Assembly: GCA_903887415.1 (NCBI GenBank)
Contig: CAISPO010000072.1
Span: 1-64,000 of the forward strand
DNA: 64,000 bases
Reading direction: 5' to 3'
Source of the DNA: an uncultured Bacteroidota bacterium
GTDB lineage: Bacteria > Bacteroidota > Bacteroidia > Chitinophagales > Chitinophagaceae
A model generated the notes under the pieces. That model was not told the origin of the DNA and ran no database searches. It was given only the letters and a program-made list of their open reading frames with translations. Made by a program: the position numbers and the translations under genes. This document shows, one piece after another, positions 8,271 to 16,867 of this stretch (position 1 is its first letter; every line of letters begins with the position of its first letter).

Positions 8271-9344
8271 TCATTTTTTCTTTTTACACTTTATCAATGT
8301 CTGGCTGAGGCCAATATTGTCGGTCTCTTCAAAAATTTCAAATCCAGCTTTCTCAATGCATTTAATAAATACTTCGGCGCTGTACATCTGGCTGTTGCCA
8401 TTGGCGATAGCAGTAAAATACAAGGAGGTCTGCTGCAGGCAAAACGCAGCGATCTCGTACTGCTGCCGGTCCCAGAACGGTTCCATAATCATCACGCAGC
8501 CATTTTCATCAAGCGCTTCGTAGCATCTTTTCAAAATAGATACGATTTCCTCTTCCGAGAAACAATCGAGGAACTGGCTCATCCATATAGCATCAAAGCC
8601 CTTGGGTATCTTTACATTTTCATCCAGCAGATTTACCGGCAAGAAAGACACTTGGGCTGTCAGATCTTCCTCCGCTATCCTGGCCATTGCTATGCCGAGT
8701 TGGCCGGGCAGATCCATAATAGTGATCTTTATGTCGGGTGAATATTTTGCCGAGATAGCAGCCCACTTGCCGGTATTACCACCAATGTCCAGTATATTCT
8801 TTATTCCATCTTTATATACATGCGGCAAAACCAGCGGAAAGGCGTCATCGGAAAAATAATGATCGAAGCTGAACCAGCTTTTCTGGATATGCTGCGGCAG
8901 TTGTGACAATCCTTCATAAACCGTTTTCCATGGGCCCAGTTCCTTGAGGCCTTCCGGCTTCCCGGTCTCAATACTTTTATCCAGCGAGAACAGGCCTTTG
9001 TAGCATACATCCTGCACGAAGTCCATGTTGACTTTTGTAAGCTCATCGTGCAAAATAAAATAACCGGTTTTCGCAAGTGTGTACTTTTCATCGTTTACCA
9101 GCACCAAGCCGAGGCTCAAGCCCGATTCCAGCAATACACGTACGCCATATTCAGGGATCTTCACTTTTGATGAGATCTCCGCCAGGGATAACCCATCAGC
9201 ACCGTTCTGTTCGATAACTGCTAATATTCCGGAATTTCTCAACACCCTCGCCGACTGGAAGATCACCGGGCCGAATGCTATCCATTGGGCCATCTCACGT
9301 GCTTTAAATGCAGTCTTTGTTTCCTTACTGAAAAATTTCATCAA
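8271..9344 (-). CDS. SAM-dependent O-methyltransferase (class I, winged-helix N-terminus)
   Basis: 357 residues. The N-terminal third is a winged-helix dimerisation region (FQSARVLRNSGILAVIEQ, then LSLAEISSKVKIPEYGVRVLLE) typical of plant-type and polyketide O-methyltransferases. The SAM motif ILDIGGNTGKW is at 184-194, and an acidic IMDLP motif follows at the end of the second strand. It probably methylates a phenolic hydroxyl or related group. The neighbours, an aromatic ammonia-lyase, a ketoreductase and a halogenase-like protein, suggest the aryl head of a flexirubin-type polyene as substrate. Start chosen at the first of two Met codons; 9341 is equally possible. Confidence 0.85.
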   Translation of the reverse strand: MMKFFSKETKTAFKAREMAQWIAFGPVIFQSARVLRNSGILAVIEQNGADGLSLAEISSKVKIPEYGVRVLLESGLSLGLVLVNDEKYTLAKTGYFILHDELTKVNMDFVQDVCYKGLFSLDKSIETGKPEGLKELGPWKTVYEGLSQLPQHIQKSWFSFDHYFSDDAFPLVLPHVYKDGIKNILDIGGNTGKWAAISAKYSPDIKITIMDLPGQLGIAMARIAEEDLTAQVSFLPVNLLDENVKIPKGFDAIWMSQFLDCFSEEEIVSILKRCYEALDENGCVMIMEPFWDRQQYEIAAFCLQQTSLYFTAIANGNSQMYSAEVFIKCIEKAGFEIFEETDNIGLSQTLIKCKKKK

Positions 9345-9412
9345 ACTATCTTTATCTCTTTTCTAAAAAATACTTTACTCAATCACCACACACACTGCCG
9401 ACGGCCAACTGT

Positions 9413-9438
9413 AAACCTGCCTACCCGACAGGCAGGCT
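9413..9438. repeat. Palindromic repeat AAACCTGCCT...AGGCAGG
   Basis: CCTGCCT (9416-9422) and AGGCAGG (9430-9436) form a perfect 7-bp stem in the spacer between the methyltransferase and FabG genes. A related copy starting with the same AAACCTGCCT lies at 37671-37693. Such GC-rich hairpins in operon spacers resemble REP-type repeats. Confidence 0.6.
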
Positions 9439-9443
9439 GCCAA

Positions 9444-10172
9444 CTAAGAATAAAGCCCCCCGTTCACAGACAACACCTGCGCCGTTATGTAGCCAGCTTC
9501 GGGCGATGCAAGAAAACCTACGGCATTGGCCACCTCCTCAGGCAATCCAAATCTCCTCACAGGCACCATTACTGACATTTCCTTTTCATCAAGCCCCTCC
9601 GTCATATCCGTCTTTATGAATCCCGGGGCTACTGCGTTAACAGTCACACCCTTCCGCCCTACTTCCTGTGCCAGTGCTTTTGTAGCGCCTATTACCCCTG
9701 CCTTCGCTGCAGAGTAGTTTGTCTGGCCCGGAAGACCCTTCAGCCCCGAGAGGGAAACTACATTTACTATACGCCCGTATTTTTTAAGCAGCATACCGCT
9801 CAGCACAATTCGCGTAACATAGAAAAAACCACCAAGGCTGGTATTGATCACACTATCCCACTGTTCGTCCTTCATCCACAGCATCAAGCCATCGTCTTTA
9901 ACGCCAGCATTGTTCACCAGCACTTCAATATACTTATCCGGGTTAGCAGCTATCCACTTACCCAGCACATCCTGAATCTGCTCTTTCGATGAAACATCAA
10001 ACTGTACCAGTTCACCGGCTCCGCCATTAGCCATGATGCGGGACAGCGTATCATTGGCTTCCTGTTCGTTGCTCTTATAATTCACAAGTACATAGTAGCC
10101 CATAGCTGCAATTTTTATACAAATAGCCTTGCCTATACCCCTGGACCCTCCGGTTACTAATGCACACTTCAT
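9444..10172 (-). CDS. 3-oxoacyl-ACP reductase-like short-chain dehydrogenase (FabG type)
   Basis: 242 residues, full length for FabG. The NADP-binding TGGSRGIG is at 7-14, NNAG at 87-90, the catalytic Ser near 140-142, and Tyr153-x3-Lys157 (YSAAK) with the following PGFIKTDMT loop. It would reduce a beta-ketoacyl-ACP intermediate during chain extension. Because it is flanked by an aromatic ammonia-lyase (24 bases upstream) and a methyltransferase, it more likely serves aryl-polyene/flexirubin elongation than housekeeping fatty acid synthesis. A palindromic repeat occupies the spacer after it. Confidence 0.85.
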   Translation of the reverse strand: MKCALVTGGSRGIGKAICIKIAAMGYYVLVNYKSNEQEANDTLSRIMANGGAGELVQFDVSSKEQIQDVLGKWIAANPDKYIEVLVNNAGVKDDGLMLWMKDEQWDSVINTSLGGFFYVTRIVLSGMLLKKYGRIVNVVSLSGLKGLPGQTNYSAAKAGVIGATKALAQEVGRKGVTVNAVAPGFIKTDMTEGLDEKEMSVMVPVRRFGLPEEVANAVGFLASPEAGYITAQVLSVNGGLYS

Positions 10173-10195
10173 GATTGTTCTTTTTATTGTTTCTA

Positions 10196-11746
10196 CTATC
10201 CTGCAAATGAAATTACCGGTTCTGATTTTTCAAAATACGCCTTTACCCTTTCCAGGTCTTTGTACTTTGGTTTGTCTTCCACAAACCTGGGGAAGATAGC
10301 TCTCAGCTCATCATAAAAGAACTTTGTCTTTGGGGATAGCTCTGCAACGCAGCCTATATGATCTATAGCCTGCAACACCGTCATCATCTGTATAGCCAGT
10401 ACTTCGAAAGAGTTATCAATTACCCGCTTTGTCATCAGTGCTGCGTTACAGCCCATGCTTACTATATCCTGGTTGTCATTATTGTTAGGAATACTGTGCA
10501 CATACATTGGGAACGACAAAGTCTGGTTCTCGGCAACAGTGGATGTAGCTGTAAACTGCATACCCTGCATACCGAAATTAAAACCAAGTACCCCAAGATT
10601 TACGAACGGCGGGAATTTATGGTTCAGCTTGTCGTTCAGCAGATAATTAAGCTGCCGCTCAGACAACATTGACAGCTTGGTAATAGCTATTTTCAATTTG
10701 TCCATTTCCAGCGACACATAATCGCCATGAAAATTACCGCCATGAAAAATATTCTTGTTCTCGTGGTCAATTATTGGATTATCGTTCACTGAGTTCAGTT
10801 CATTCACCAACACATTTTCGGCCTGGCAAACTGTATCATAAACAGGCCCCAATATCTGGGTAACACAACGCAGCGAATAATACTCCTGCACCTTGTCTTC
10901 AAAAACTTCCTGTTCCAGGTTTTCGGAGTTGTACAGATGTTCAGAGCGGCTGCGGATCATTTTGCTGTCCTTCAGAATATCCCGCAACGCAGCCGCCACT
11001 TTGTTTTGCCCCTTGTGATGTTTTACGATATTCAGTTCATACGAAAAATGATCATCGTAAGCCGCAACAACCTCATTTGTCATCGCAGAAAGCAGCATTG
11101 ACCAGCCCAAAAGTTTTTGCGCCTGGATGATGTTCACCATTCCAACCCCAGTCATCGCAGAAGTGCCATTTAGTATTGCCAGCCCCTCACGTATATGGAT
11201 TGACATTGGTGTTATACCTTCTTTTTGAAATACCTCCGCAGTAGGGCATACCCTGCCGTCATAGATCACTTCACCCTCGCCTATCATTACCAGCGCGAGA
11301 TGCGCTAATTGCACAAGGTCGCCGCTGGCCCCCACTCCGCCATGTTCAAAAATACACGGTGTAATGTCCCTGTTTATCAGCTCCCGCAGCAATTCTGCCA
11401 CTTCAGTATGGACGCCGGAATATCCCTGCATCAGGCTGTTGAGCCGGGCAACCATCAATGCTTTCACCAGCAAGTGCGGCAATAGTTTACCGCCACCCGA
11501 TGAATGGCTGCGTATAAGGTTATATTGAAGCGGTAACAGGTTTTCTTCGCTTACCTTGTATTGTGCCATAGGCCCAAAACCGGTATTTATACCGTATATC
11601 AGTTTATTAGCGGAAAACTGCTGCAGAAACTTATAGTTCACACCAACTTTTGCCACAGCTCCCTCATCCAACCCGATCTCACCCTTTTTAAATACAATAT
11701 CTGAAAAATCACTTAAAGAGAGGTTTTTACCTCCGATATATACCAT
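10196..11746 (-). CDS. Aromatic amino acid ammonia-lyase (HAL/PAL/TAL family), probably tyrosine ammonia-lyase
   Basis: 516 residues, complete. Family landmarks: YGINTGFG at 51-58 with the catalytic Tyr51, the MIO-forming Ala140-Ser141-Gly142 in GGVGASGDL, and the conserved NDNPI and FxPMYVHSIPNNNDNQD blocks. From memory of the family, the LQYNLIRSHSSG and HGGNFHGDYVSLEMDKLKI segments closely resemble the characterised tyrosine ammonia-lyase of Flavobacterium johnsoniae. The ring-recognition pair reads Ser80-His81, as in histidine lyases and unlike the His-Leu of Rhodobacter TAL, so tyrosine as substrate is an inference from similarity and context. It would make 4-coumarate to start a flexirubin-type chain. 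First gene of the four-gene operon. An imperfect inverted repeat (11774-11783/11817-11826) lies in its upstream region. Confidence 0.85.
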   Translation of the reverse strand: MVYIGGKNLSLSDFSDIVFKKGEIGLDEGAVAKVGVNYKFLQQFSANKLIYGINTGFGPMAQYKVSEENLLPLQYNLIRSHSSGGGKLLPHLLVKALMVARLNSLMQGYSGVHTEVAELLRELINRDITPCIFEHGGVGASGDLVQLAHLALVMIGEGEVIYDGRVCPTAEVFQKEGITPMSIHIREGLAILNGTSAMTGVGMVNIIQAQKLLGWSMLLSAMTNEVVAAYDDHFSYELNIVKHHKGQNKVAAALRDILKDSKMIRSRSEHLYNSENLEQEVFEDKVQEYYSLRCVTQILGPVYDTVCQAENVLVNELNSVNDNPIIDHENKNIFHGGNFHGDYVSLEMDKLKIAITKLSMLSERQLNYLLNDKLNHKFPPFVNLGVLGFNFGMQGMQFTATSTVAENQTLSFPMYVHSIPNNNDNQDIVSMGCNAALMTKRVIDNSFEVLAIQMMTVLQAIDHIGCVAELSPKTKFFYDELRAIFPRFVEDKPKYKDLERVKAYFEKSEPVISFAG

Positions 11747-11881
11747 GCAAACTTTATTTTATTTATTAATGTAAACGCTTAGGTGGTAAAAGTAATAAAG
11801 ATAGTGGAAAGTAATGCCTTAGCGTTCGGTGATTTGTAGCAACAAAACACCGACATATTTGGGCAAAAAGTATGATTTTTC

Positions 11882-12979
11882 TCAATTACCCAATTCCCAC
11901 CACTTTGTAAACTGCTGGGTAGTATCCTTTAGATTCACCCGTTCCCCTATCATGGGTGTGATCATGTCTACGTGCTCTTGCTTATTCAGTTCGGTAAGCG
12001 TTTTTAGCGGTGCATCCCAGTCGTGGGTGCTGAGTGCGAACTTTGAAGAATGCACCGGCAGCAGCCGCTTTGCATGGAGGTCTTTTGCCGCCTGCAGCAC
12101 TTCACCCGGCAGCATATGTATATATTTCCAGTTCTTACTGTACTGCCCGCACTCCAGTATTGCGAGGTCAAACGGGCCATACGTTTTTCCTGCTTCCGCA
12201 AAATGCTTATCGTAGCCGCTGTCGCCGCCTATAAAGAGGTTCATTGTCGGTGTCTTTAAGGCAAAGGCACACCAAATGGCCTGGTTCCGCTTAAAGCTCC
12301 GACCGGAGAAATGGCGGCCGGGTACAGTATGTACCATAAAACCATCGCCCAAAGCTATTTCCTGGTACCAGTCTTTTTCGATGATGATGTTCTTGTCGTA
12401 TCCCCATCGCTCCAGGTGCGCACCGGTGCCCAGGCTGCAGATCACTTGTTTTATCTTTGGCTTCAGCGCAATTATCGCATCATAGTCAAGGTGGTCCCAG
12501 TGATCGTGGGATATAAAGAGATAGTCGATCTCCGGTATATCTGCCGGCTTGTAACGGTCTGCTCCCGGAAATGCCTTCGTAGTAAATGAAAATGGTGATG
12601 CGTGGCCACTCAGCACCGGATCAACAAGTATGCGCTTGCCATCGATCTGCATGTAGTAGGACGAATGGCCGAACCATACCAAAATGTCCTCTTTTCTGTT
12701 TAGCGACAACAAATCGGTTTTTACAGATGGTATAGGGCGCTCCGGCTGAACTCTTTTATTGCGCTTGAAAAAAAACTCCTTCATCACCGAAGAGTAAGTA
12801 GCGCCATCAGTAAGGCTGGGCGTAGGGCTTTGGTTTTGAAACGCGCCATCACGGTAGTTTGGCGACTGCTGTATCAAAGCCAGCCGCTCGCCCGATGGCT
12901 TACTGCCAAACCGCGGCAGGCGAATAAAGATGGCTACAGCTGCGATAAACGCTATGATTATTAATAATGCTACTAACAT
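11882..12979 (-). CDS. MBL-fold metallohydrolase, NAPE-PLD/UlaG-like, membrane anchored
   Basis: 365 residues. An N-terminal hydrophobic helix (VALLIIIAFIAAVAIFI, about 3-19) should anchor it in the inner membrane. The metallo-beta-lactamase motif HDHWDH is at 158-163, with further metal ligands in GRHFSG, GGDSGYD and LPVHSSKF. The WFGHSSYYMQIDGKRILVDPV block is characteristic of the N-acylphosphatidylethanolamine phospholipase D/UlaG-like branch. A phospholipid-derived substrate is likely but not shown. It follows the SDR gene by 58 bases and the TetR regulator gene before that, so it may be under TetR control. Confidence 0.85.
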   Translation of the reverse strand: MLVALLIIIAFIAAVAIFIRLPRFGSKPSGERLALIQQSPNYRDGAFQNQSPTPSLTDGATYSSVMKEFFFKRNKRVQPERPIPSVKTDLLSLNRKEDILVWFGHSSYYMQIDGKRILVDPVLSGHASPFSFTTKAFPGADRYKPADIPEIDYLFISHDHWDHLDYDAIIALKPKIKQVICSLGTGAHLERWGYDKNIIIEKDWYQEIALGDGFMVHTVPGRHFSGRSFKRNQAIWCAFALKTPTMNLFIGGDSGYDKHFAEAGKTYGPFDLAILECGQYSKNWKYIHMLPGEVLQAAKDLHAKRLLPVHSSKFALSTHDWDAPLKTLTELNKQEHVDMITPMIGERVNLKDTTQQFTKWWELGN

Positions 12980-13037
12980 GATTTAGAATTCTCTTTTATC
13001 GGGATCTAAAATATTGGTACAATTTATTCCAAAACAA

Positions 13038-13850
13038 TCACTTCATCAAGCTGAGCATCACTTTGTCAAACATGCGGTCGCTAAGGATGCGCCTTGCAAA
13101 CAAGATCGCTTTAGCGCCGCCGCCAGTGGCATATCTTGTTTTAGGGCGTCTTGTGGTAATTGCCTTCACGATGGTTTTAGCCACAACTATCGGTTTTGAT
13201 CCCATTTTGTCTGCGTTCTCGAACATTTTGGCATGTTTACGGGTCAGCTCGCCATAAGCGGTATTGCCAGATGTTTTGAGCATATGCTCCCGGGCTATTC
13301 CGGCCCACTCGGTAATAATGGCGCCCGGCTCTATGATCACCACATCAATGCCAAATTCTTTAAGCTCCATGCGCAGGCTGTCACTGAGACCTTCTACAGC
13401 ATACTTGGTGGCATGGTACCATGCACCGTGCGGCTCTCCCAGTTTACCGCCGATGGACGATATATTTATGATGCGGCCTGAACGCTGCGCGCGCATATGC
13501 GGCAGCACTAACTGGGTGAGCCGCGCCATTCCGAAAATGTTTACTTCAAACTGGTAGCGGGCCTCAGAGAGCGGCACATCTTCCAGTGCCCCATAAGACC
13601 CGTAGCCGGCATTGTTCAGCAATACATCTATACGCCCTTCGGTTTTTAGTACCTCGTTGATACCGCTAATCATAGATACCTCATCGGTCACATCCATAGC
13701 CAGCAGCTTTATGCCAGCCAGCTTCAGCTCCTGCATTTTCTCCATTCTGCGCGCAGCGCCATATACTGTATATCCCTGCTTTGCCAGCAGTTTTGCTGTC
13801 TCCATGCCTATCCCCGAGGATGCTCCGGTTATTAATGCTACTCTGTTCAT
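13038..13850 (-). CDS. Classical short-chain dehydrogenase/reductase
   Basis: 270 residues. The cofactor loop TGASSGIG is at 8-15, NNAG at 79-82, Ser131-132, and the catalytic Tyr145-His-Ala-Thr-Lys149. The 'ARR' after the second strand (GAARRME) favours NADP(H). The C-terminal extension (KTRYATGGGAKAILFARRIL) is typical of SDRs acting on lipophilic alcohols or ketones. It lies between the TetR gene (58 bases upstream) and the MBL hydrolase (58 bases downstream) in one direction, so an operon is likely. Substrate unknown. Confidence 0.85.
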   Translation of the reverse strand: MNRVALITGASSGIGMETAKLLAKQGYTVYGAARRMEKMQELKLAGIKLLAMDVTDEVSMISGINEVLKTEGRIDVLLNNAGYGSYGALEDVPLSEARYQFEVNIFGMARLTQLVLPHMRAQRSGRIINISSIGGKLGEPHGAWYHATKYAVEGLSDSLRMELKEFGIDVVIIEPGAIITEWAGIAREHMLKTSGNTAYGELTRKHAKMFENADKMGSKPIVVAKTIVKAITTRRPKTRYATGGGAKAILFARRILSDRMFDKVMLSLMK

Positions 13851-13908
13851 GTTTTCGTGTGTTAACTATTTTTTGATTGACTAATCACTCTATATGTTAA
13901 TTAAAAAA

Positions 13909-14469
13909 TTAAGTAATCATAGCCCACAGCATTTCGAAAGACTCGCTGATAACCTGGTGCTGCTTTGCTTTTGGTAAATTTTGGGCAATTAAATACTGGT
14001 TAATACCATAGGTTTGGCTACTAATAAGCGTAAAGAGCATATCCACCGGGTGCGGCTTTATGATCTTATCCTTTATCCCCTTGTGCAGCATGTCATAAAA
14101 CGGCTTCAATGACGCTTCCATCTCCTGCGGTGCTATTTGTGCGAGGTAAGGGGAATTCTTGAATTGCTCTACAAACCTGAACTGAAGCTGATTATCGAGC
14201 GCCCAATACAATGACGCCAGGTATTGCTCTTTGACGGTCTCTTTAAATGTTGCGTGCCCCCTGGCATTTTCAAATACATGGGCCGACATCCGGCTTTTAA
14301 TGTCCACATATAACGCTACTATCAGTTCGTCTTTAGTCTTGAAATAATGAAAAAGCGTACCATTTGCCACACCCGCTTCTTTTGCTATAAGGCTGGTAGG
14401 TGTGCCATGAAACCCATACTCCACAAAGAGCTTAAGGGCGGCATTTAACAGTAGTTGTTTTTTATCCAT
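13909..14469 (-). CDS. TetR/AcrR family transcriptional regulator
   Basis: 186 residues. The N-terminal helix-turn-helix (residues about 1-50: LFVEYGFHGTPTSLIAKEAGVANGTLFHYFKTKDELI) is typical of TetR. The C-terminal ligand domain is all-helical with no recognisable specificity. Directly upstream is a strong promoter whose start region is covered by a perfect GACTGAACAGTC palindrome (see 14482-14526), so it very likely represses itself and, through the same transcript, the SDR and MBL genes. The divergent methyltransferase-like gene starts 123 bases away and could also be affected. Confidence 0.9.
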   Translation of the reverse strand: MDKKQLLLNAALKLFVEYGFHGTPTSLIAKEAGVANGTLFHYFKTKDELIVALYVDIKSRMSAHVFENARGHATFKETVKEQYLASLYWALDNQLQFRFVEQFKNSPYLAQIAPQEMEASLKPFYDMLHKGIKDKIIKPHPVDMLFTLISSQTYGINQYLIAQNLPKAKQHQVISESFEMLWAMIT

Positions 14470-14481
14470 TTATTTACGACT

Positions 14482-14526
14482 GACTGAACAGTCGGCAAAT
14501 GTAATGCTGATTTTTGAATTGACAAA
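14482..14526 (-). promoter_or_regulatory. TetR promoter with overlapping operator palindrome
   Basis: Minus strand: a -33 TTTG (14523-14526), a 19-base spacer and a -7 TACATTTG (14496-14503), an exact fit to the Bacteroidota promoter pattern. Two bases downstream is the perfect 12-bp palindrome GACTGAACAGTC (14482-14493), where transcription should begin and 13 bases before the TetR start codon. This is the standard arrangement for TetR autorepression. Confidence 0.8.
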
Positions 14527-14552
14527 GAATTATCCAAAGAAATGCAAATGAG

Positions 14553-14560
14553 TATATTTG
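14553..14560 (+). promoter_or_regulatory. Putative -7 box of the divergent methyltransferase-like gene
   Basis: TATATTTG matches TAnnTTTG and is 32 bases before the ATG at 14593. No well-spaced -33 element was found. Confidence 0.4.
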
Positions 14561-14592
14561 TTCATACTTTGAATATACCGAAATCTTGAAAC

Positions 14593-15101
14593 ATGGCAGA
14601 TAAAGAACCTTCGATTTTCATTCACCTGCGGGATATGGTGGCGCTTCCATTTATGGTAACTGTAGTGATACCCTTCTTTATGTACCGGGCAGGTGTGCCG
14701 CTGTTTAAAGATCAGCCCATTGGTGCTAAGATAGCAGGCGCGATACTCTTCTGCTGCGGGCTGCCATTGCAATTATATACTACTTGGTTGTTTAAAAATT
14801 CGGTAAAGGCACCCTTGCGCCCTGGCAGCCTACTCAAAAATTAGTCATCATGGGGCCATACAAGTATTGCCGCAACCCAATGATCACTGGCGTGCTGCTG
14901 ATACTGGCAGGTGAGGGGCTTTTTCTTAATGCACGGCCCATAGCAGTGTGGGCGGTTATGTTCTCACTTGTGAATACGGCCTTTTTTATCTTTAAGGAAG
15001 AGCCCGATATGCTGGAGCGGTTCGGCGAGCCTTATGCGCAGTACAAAAAGCAAGTACCGAGGTGGATACCTAATTTCAGGCCGTATAAGGAAATCCAATA
15101 A
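14593..15101 (+). pseudogene. Isoprenylcysteine carboxyl methyltransferase-like membrane protein, frameshifted
   Basis: The first frame (14593-14844) has a membrane segment (FMVTVVIPFFMYRAG) and a second (GAKIAGAILFCCGLPLQLY). At the AAAAA run near 14795-14800 the frame breaks. Read in the other frame the DNA gives FGKGTLAPWQPTQKLVI, then GPYKYCRNPMITGVLLILAG and a RFGEPYAQYKKQVPRW tail, the classic ICMT/PEMT C-terminal signature. One A missing from the run restores a protein of about 169 residues, the usual length. The family transfers methyl groups from SAM to lipophilic substrates in the membrane. Either a homopolymer sequencing error or a true lesion. It ends two bases before the stop of the convergent gene. 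Confidence 0.75.
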
Positions 15102-15103
15102 GG

Positions 15104-16063
15104 CTAATGCACTACACTGATTTTTCTGTATTCGGGAGGAATGCCCGGCTGTATTATTTTGAGCACATACACACCGGCTTGCAAAAATGAAACTGGTATG
15201 ATAGTGCCGCTCTTGCCTGCCTTTATTTGATATGCTACCCTCCCGGCTAAATCGAATACATCTACAGCTGCGTTCTCCGTTAGGTTAGCCACGGTGACAT
15301 AGTCAACTGCAGGATTTGGGGATACGAAAATGGCCTGTTTTTCAACCGGGGTTGTAACATGCTCAGGCGGCAGGCCGCACAAACCTGAAACAAGGTGTAC
15401 AGACAGGGCAGGATCAGCATAGCACCGTACGTTGCCGGCAAGCTGGAGGCTTTCGGTAGTAAGGCATGCGGCAGGTCCGCCTGAAGGCATTATGCCAATA
15501 TGCAATGCACCCAGCTGCTCTGCATAAGCGCCAACAGTATCAGAAAAGGCGCTATAAGCGTACACATAATTTGAAGATATGGTACCGAGAGGACGAGTGT
15601 ATATCGTCTTCAGCGAAGCCGTATCGAATTGCTTCATCCGCACAGAATCTACCCGGAAAGAAAATGTTGAGTCAGTACTTATATACGTTAGCTGGCAGAT
15701 ATCATCCGGTAATATTGGTAAGCGCACGGTATCACCGTCATTGACATTGAAAACATAAAGTGGTGTAAACCGGCTGAAAATGTTATTGTACACAAAAACT
15801 GTATCCGTTGTATTATAAAGGTACAAAGTTGGGAGATCATCAACGTGCAAGCCCTGGCTTGCTTCGGGTTCCTCCACATTCGCATTTCGTATTATCATCC
15901 GGCAGGCAGTCCCGGATATTACCGTATCGCCTGCATAATAAGAATGAAATACGCCATCGCCCATGCTGTGATACCACTCACTGCCCGGAGGGGCAAACAT
16001 AGTTTGCGAATAAAGCGGGGAACAACATAACAAAAGGAATAAACTGGTAAGAATAGGTTTCAT
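15104..16063 (-). CDS. Secreted protein with T9SS type A sorting domain
   Basis: I start at the ATG at 16063, which gives a normal signal peptide (MKPILTSLFLLLCCSPLYSQ); 319 residues. The body (residues about 20-240) is a beta-rich region with WYHSMGDGVFHSYYAGDTVI at its start, seen in several Bacteroidota surface proteins but without an assigned function. The last 80 residues (IFVSPNPAVDYVTVANL to the end) form a type A sorting domain. It lies 47 bases after the lipoprotein gene at 16111-16752 and may share its transcript. Confidence 0.8.
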   Translation of the reverse strand: MKPILTSLFLLLCCSPLYSQTMFAPPGSEWYHSMGDGVFHSYYAGDTVISGTACRMIIRNANVEEPEASQGLHVDDLPTLYLYNTTDTVFVYNNIFSRFTPLYVFNVNDGDTVRLPILPDDICQLTYISTDSTFSFRVDSVRMKQFDTASLKTIYTRPLGTISSNYVYAYSAFSDTVGAYAEQLGALHIGIMPSGGPAACLTTESLQLAGNVRCYADPALSVHLVSGLCGLPPEHVTTPVEKQAIFVSPNPAVDYVTVANLTENAAVDVFDLAGRVAYQIKAGKSGTIIPVSFLQAGVYVLKIIQPGIPPEYRKISVVH

Positions 16064-16110
16064 AGAGTTTGATTTAGGAAACAAATATAACGAAAAACAA
16101 TAACTGCAAA

Positions 16111-16752
16111 TTATTTTTGGATGTGCCATCGCAGCAACTGATAGTCTTTATGAATGTTTTGCAGTGAATCGTTAAGCACCATCCTGACCATATACACATC
16201 CTTACTCAGATAGAAGTAGTCATTTGTAAACGATGGAGTGCCCGGCTGGTCAATAAAATGCGCTACCCATACGTTGTCAAATGAATTGCCGTTAACCTGG
16301 TATGTGCCCGCAACATCAATTGAATCTTTGCCATCCCGGTATTTTGAGAACGGAAAGGCTAAAAAATCGTAGTAATTCAAGTATTCATCTGTGTTTACGG
16401 CATTGGCCATGAACTCCATGTCTATGTGAAAGTTGAACTCATTTAATTGCATAGTGAGGTACCAGGAACCGTTCTTCACCAAAACAGGTGTATCAATTCT
16501 CTCGGAAATGATGTATTCTTCAATGATATCATAGGTGTAAGAACGGTGTTGCCCATACCCGCTGGTGAGGGCGGAGCCAGAAACATAAAAGCTGTCTATT
16601 GCGCCGCTCAAGGCCTCCTTGTATATCCAATAGGTTCCGGGCTGAAAATTGAATGCGGATTTCAGGTCGCTTTCCACTGGTTTATTCTCTATTTTACAGG
16701 AATAAAATCCGAGAAACAATATCGTGACGAAAAGGAAAAAGATACGGAGCAT
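16111..16752 (-). CDS. Putative lipoprotein
   Basis: The start at 16752 gives a lipoprotein signal peptide (MLRIFFLFVTILFLGFYS then Cys); 213 residues. The FQPGTYWIYKEALSGAIDSFYV opening is a pattern found in several Bacteroidota lipoproteins of unknown role. The rest is predicted beta-rich, with many aromatic residues. Probably the first gene of a two-gene unit with the T9SS protein, and divergent from the beta-barrel gene at 16868. Confidence 0.7.
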   Translation of the reverse strand: MLRIFFLFVTILFLGFYSCKIENKPVESDLKSAFNFQPGTYWIYKEALSGAIDSFYVSGSALTSGYGQHRSYTYDIIEEYIISERIDTPVLVKNGSWYLTMQLNEFNFHIDMEFMANAVNTDEYLNYYDFLAFPFSKYRDGKDSIDVAGTYQVNGNSFDNVWVAHFIDQPGTPSFTNDYFYLSKDVYMVRMVLNDSLQNIHKDYQLLRWHIQK

Positions 16753-16867
16753 AGGTTTATGGTTATTATTAAAGATAGGCAAATAAAGATGAGGAATAAC
16801 TTCACTAAGACAATAATTTGCCTGGATTGCAGTTAATTAAAAAGGAAATATGCCTAAATTTACTTTT

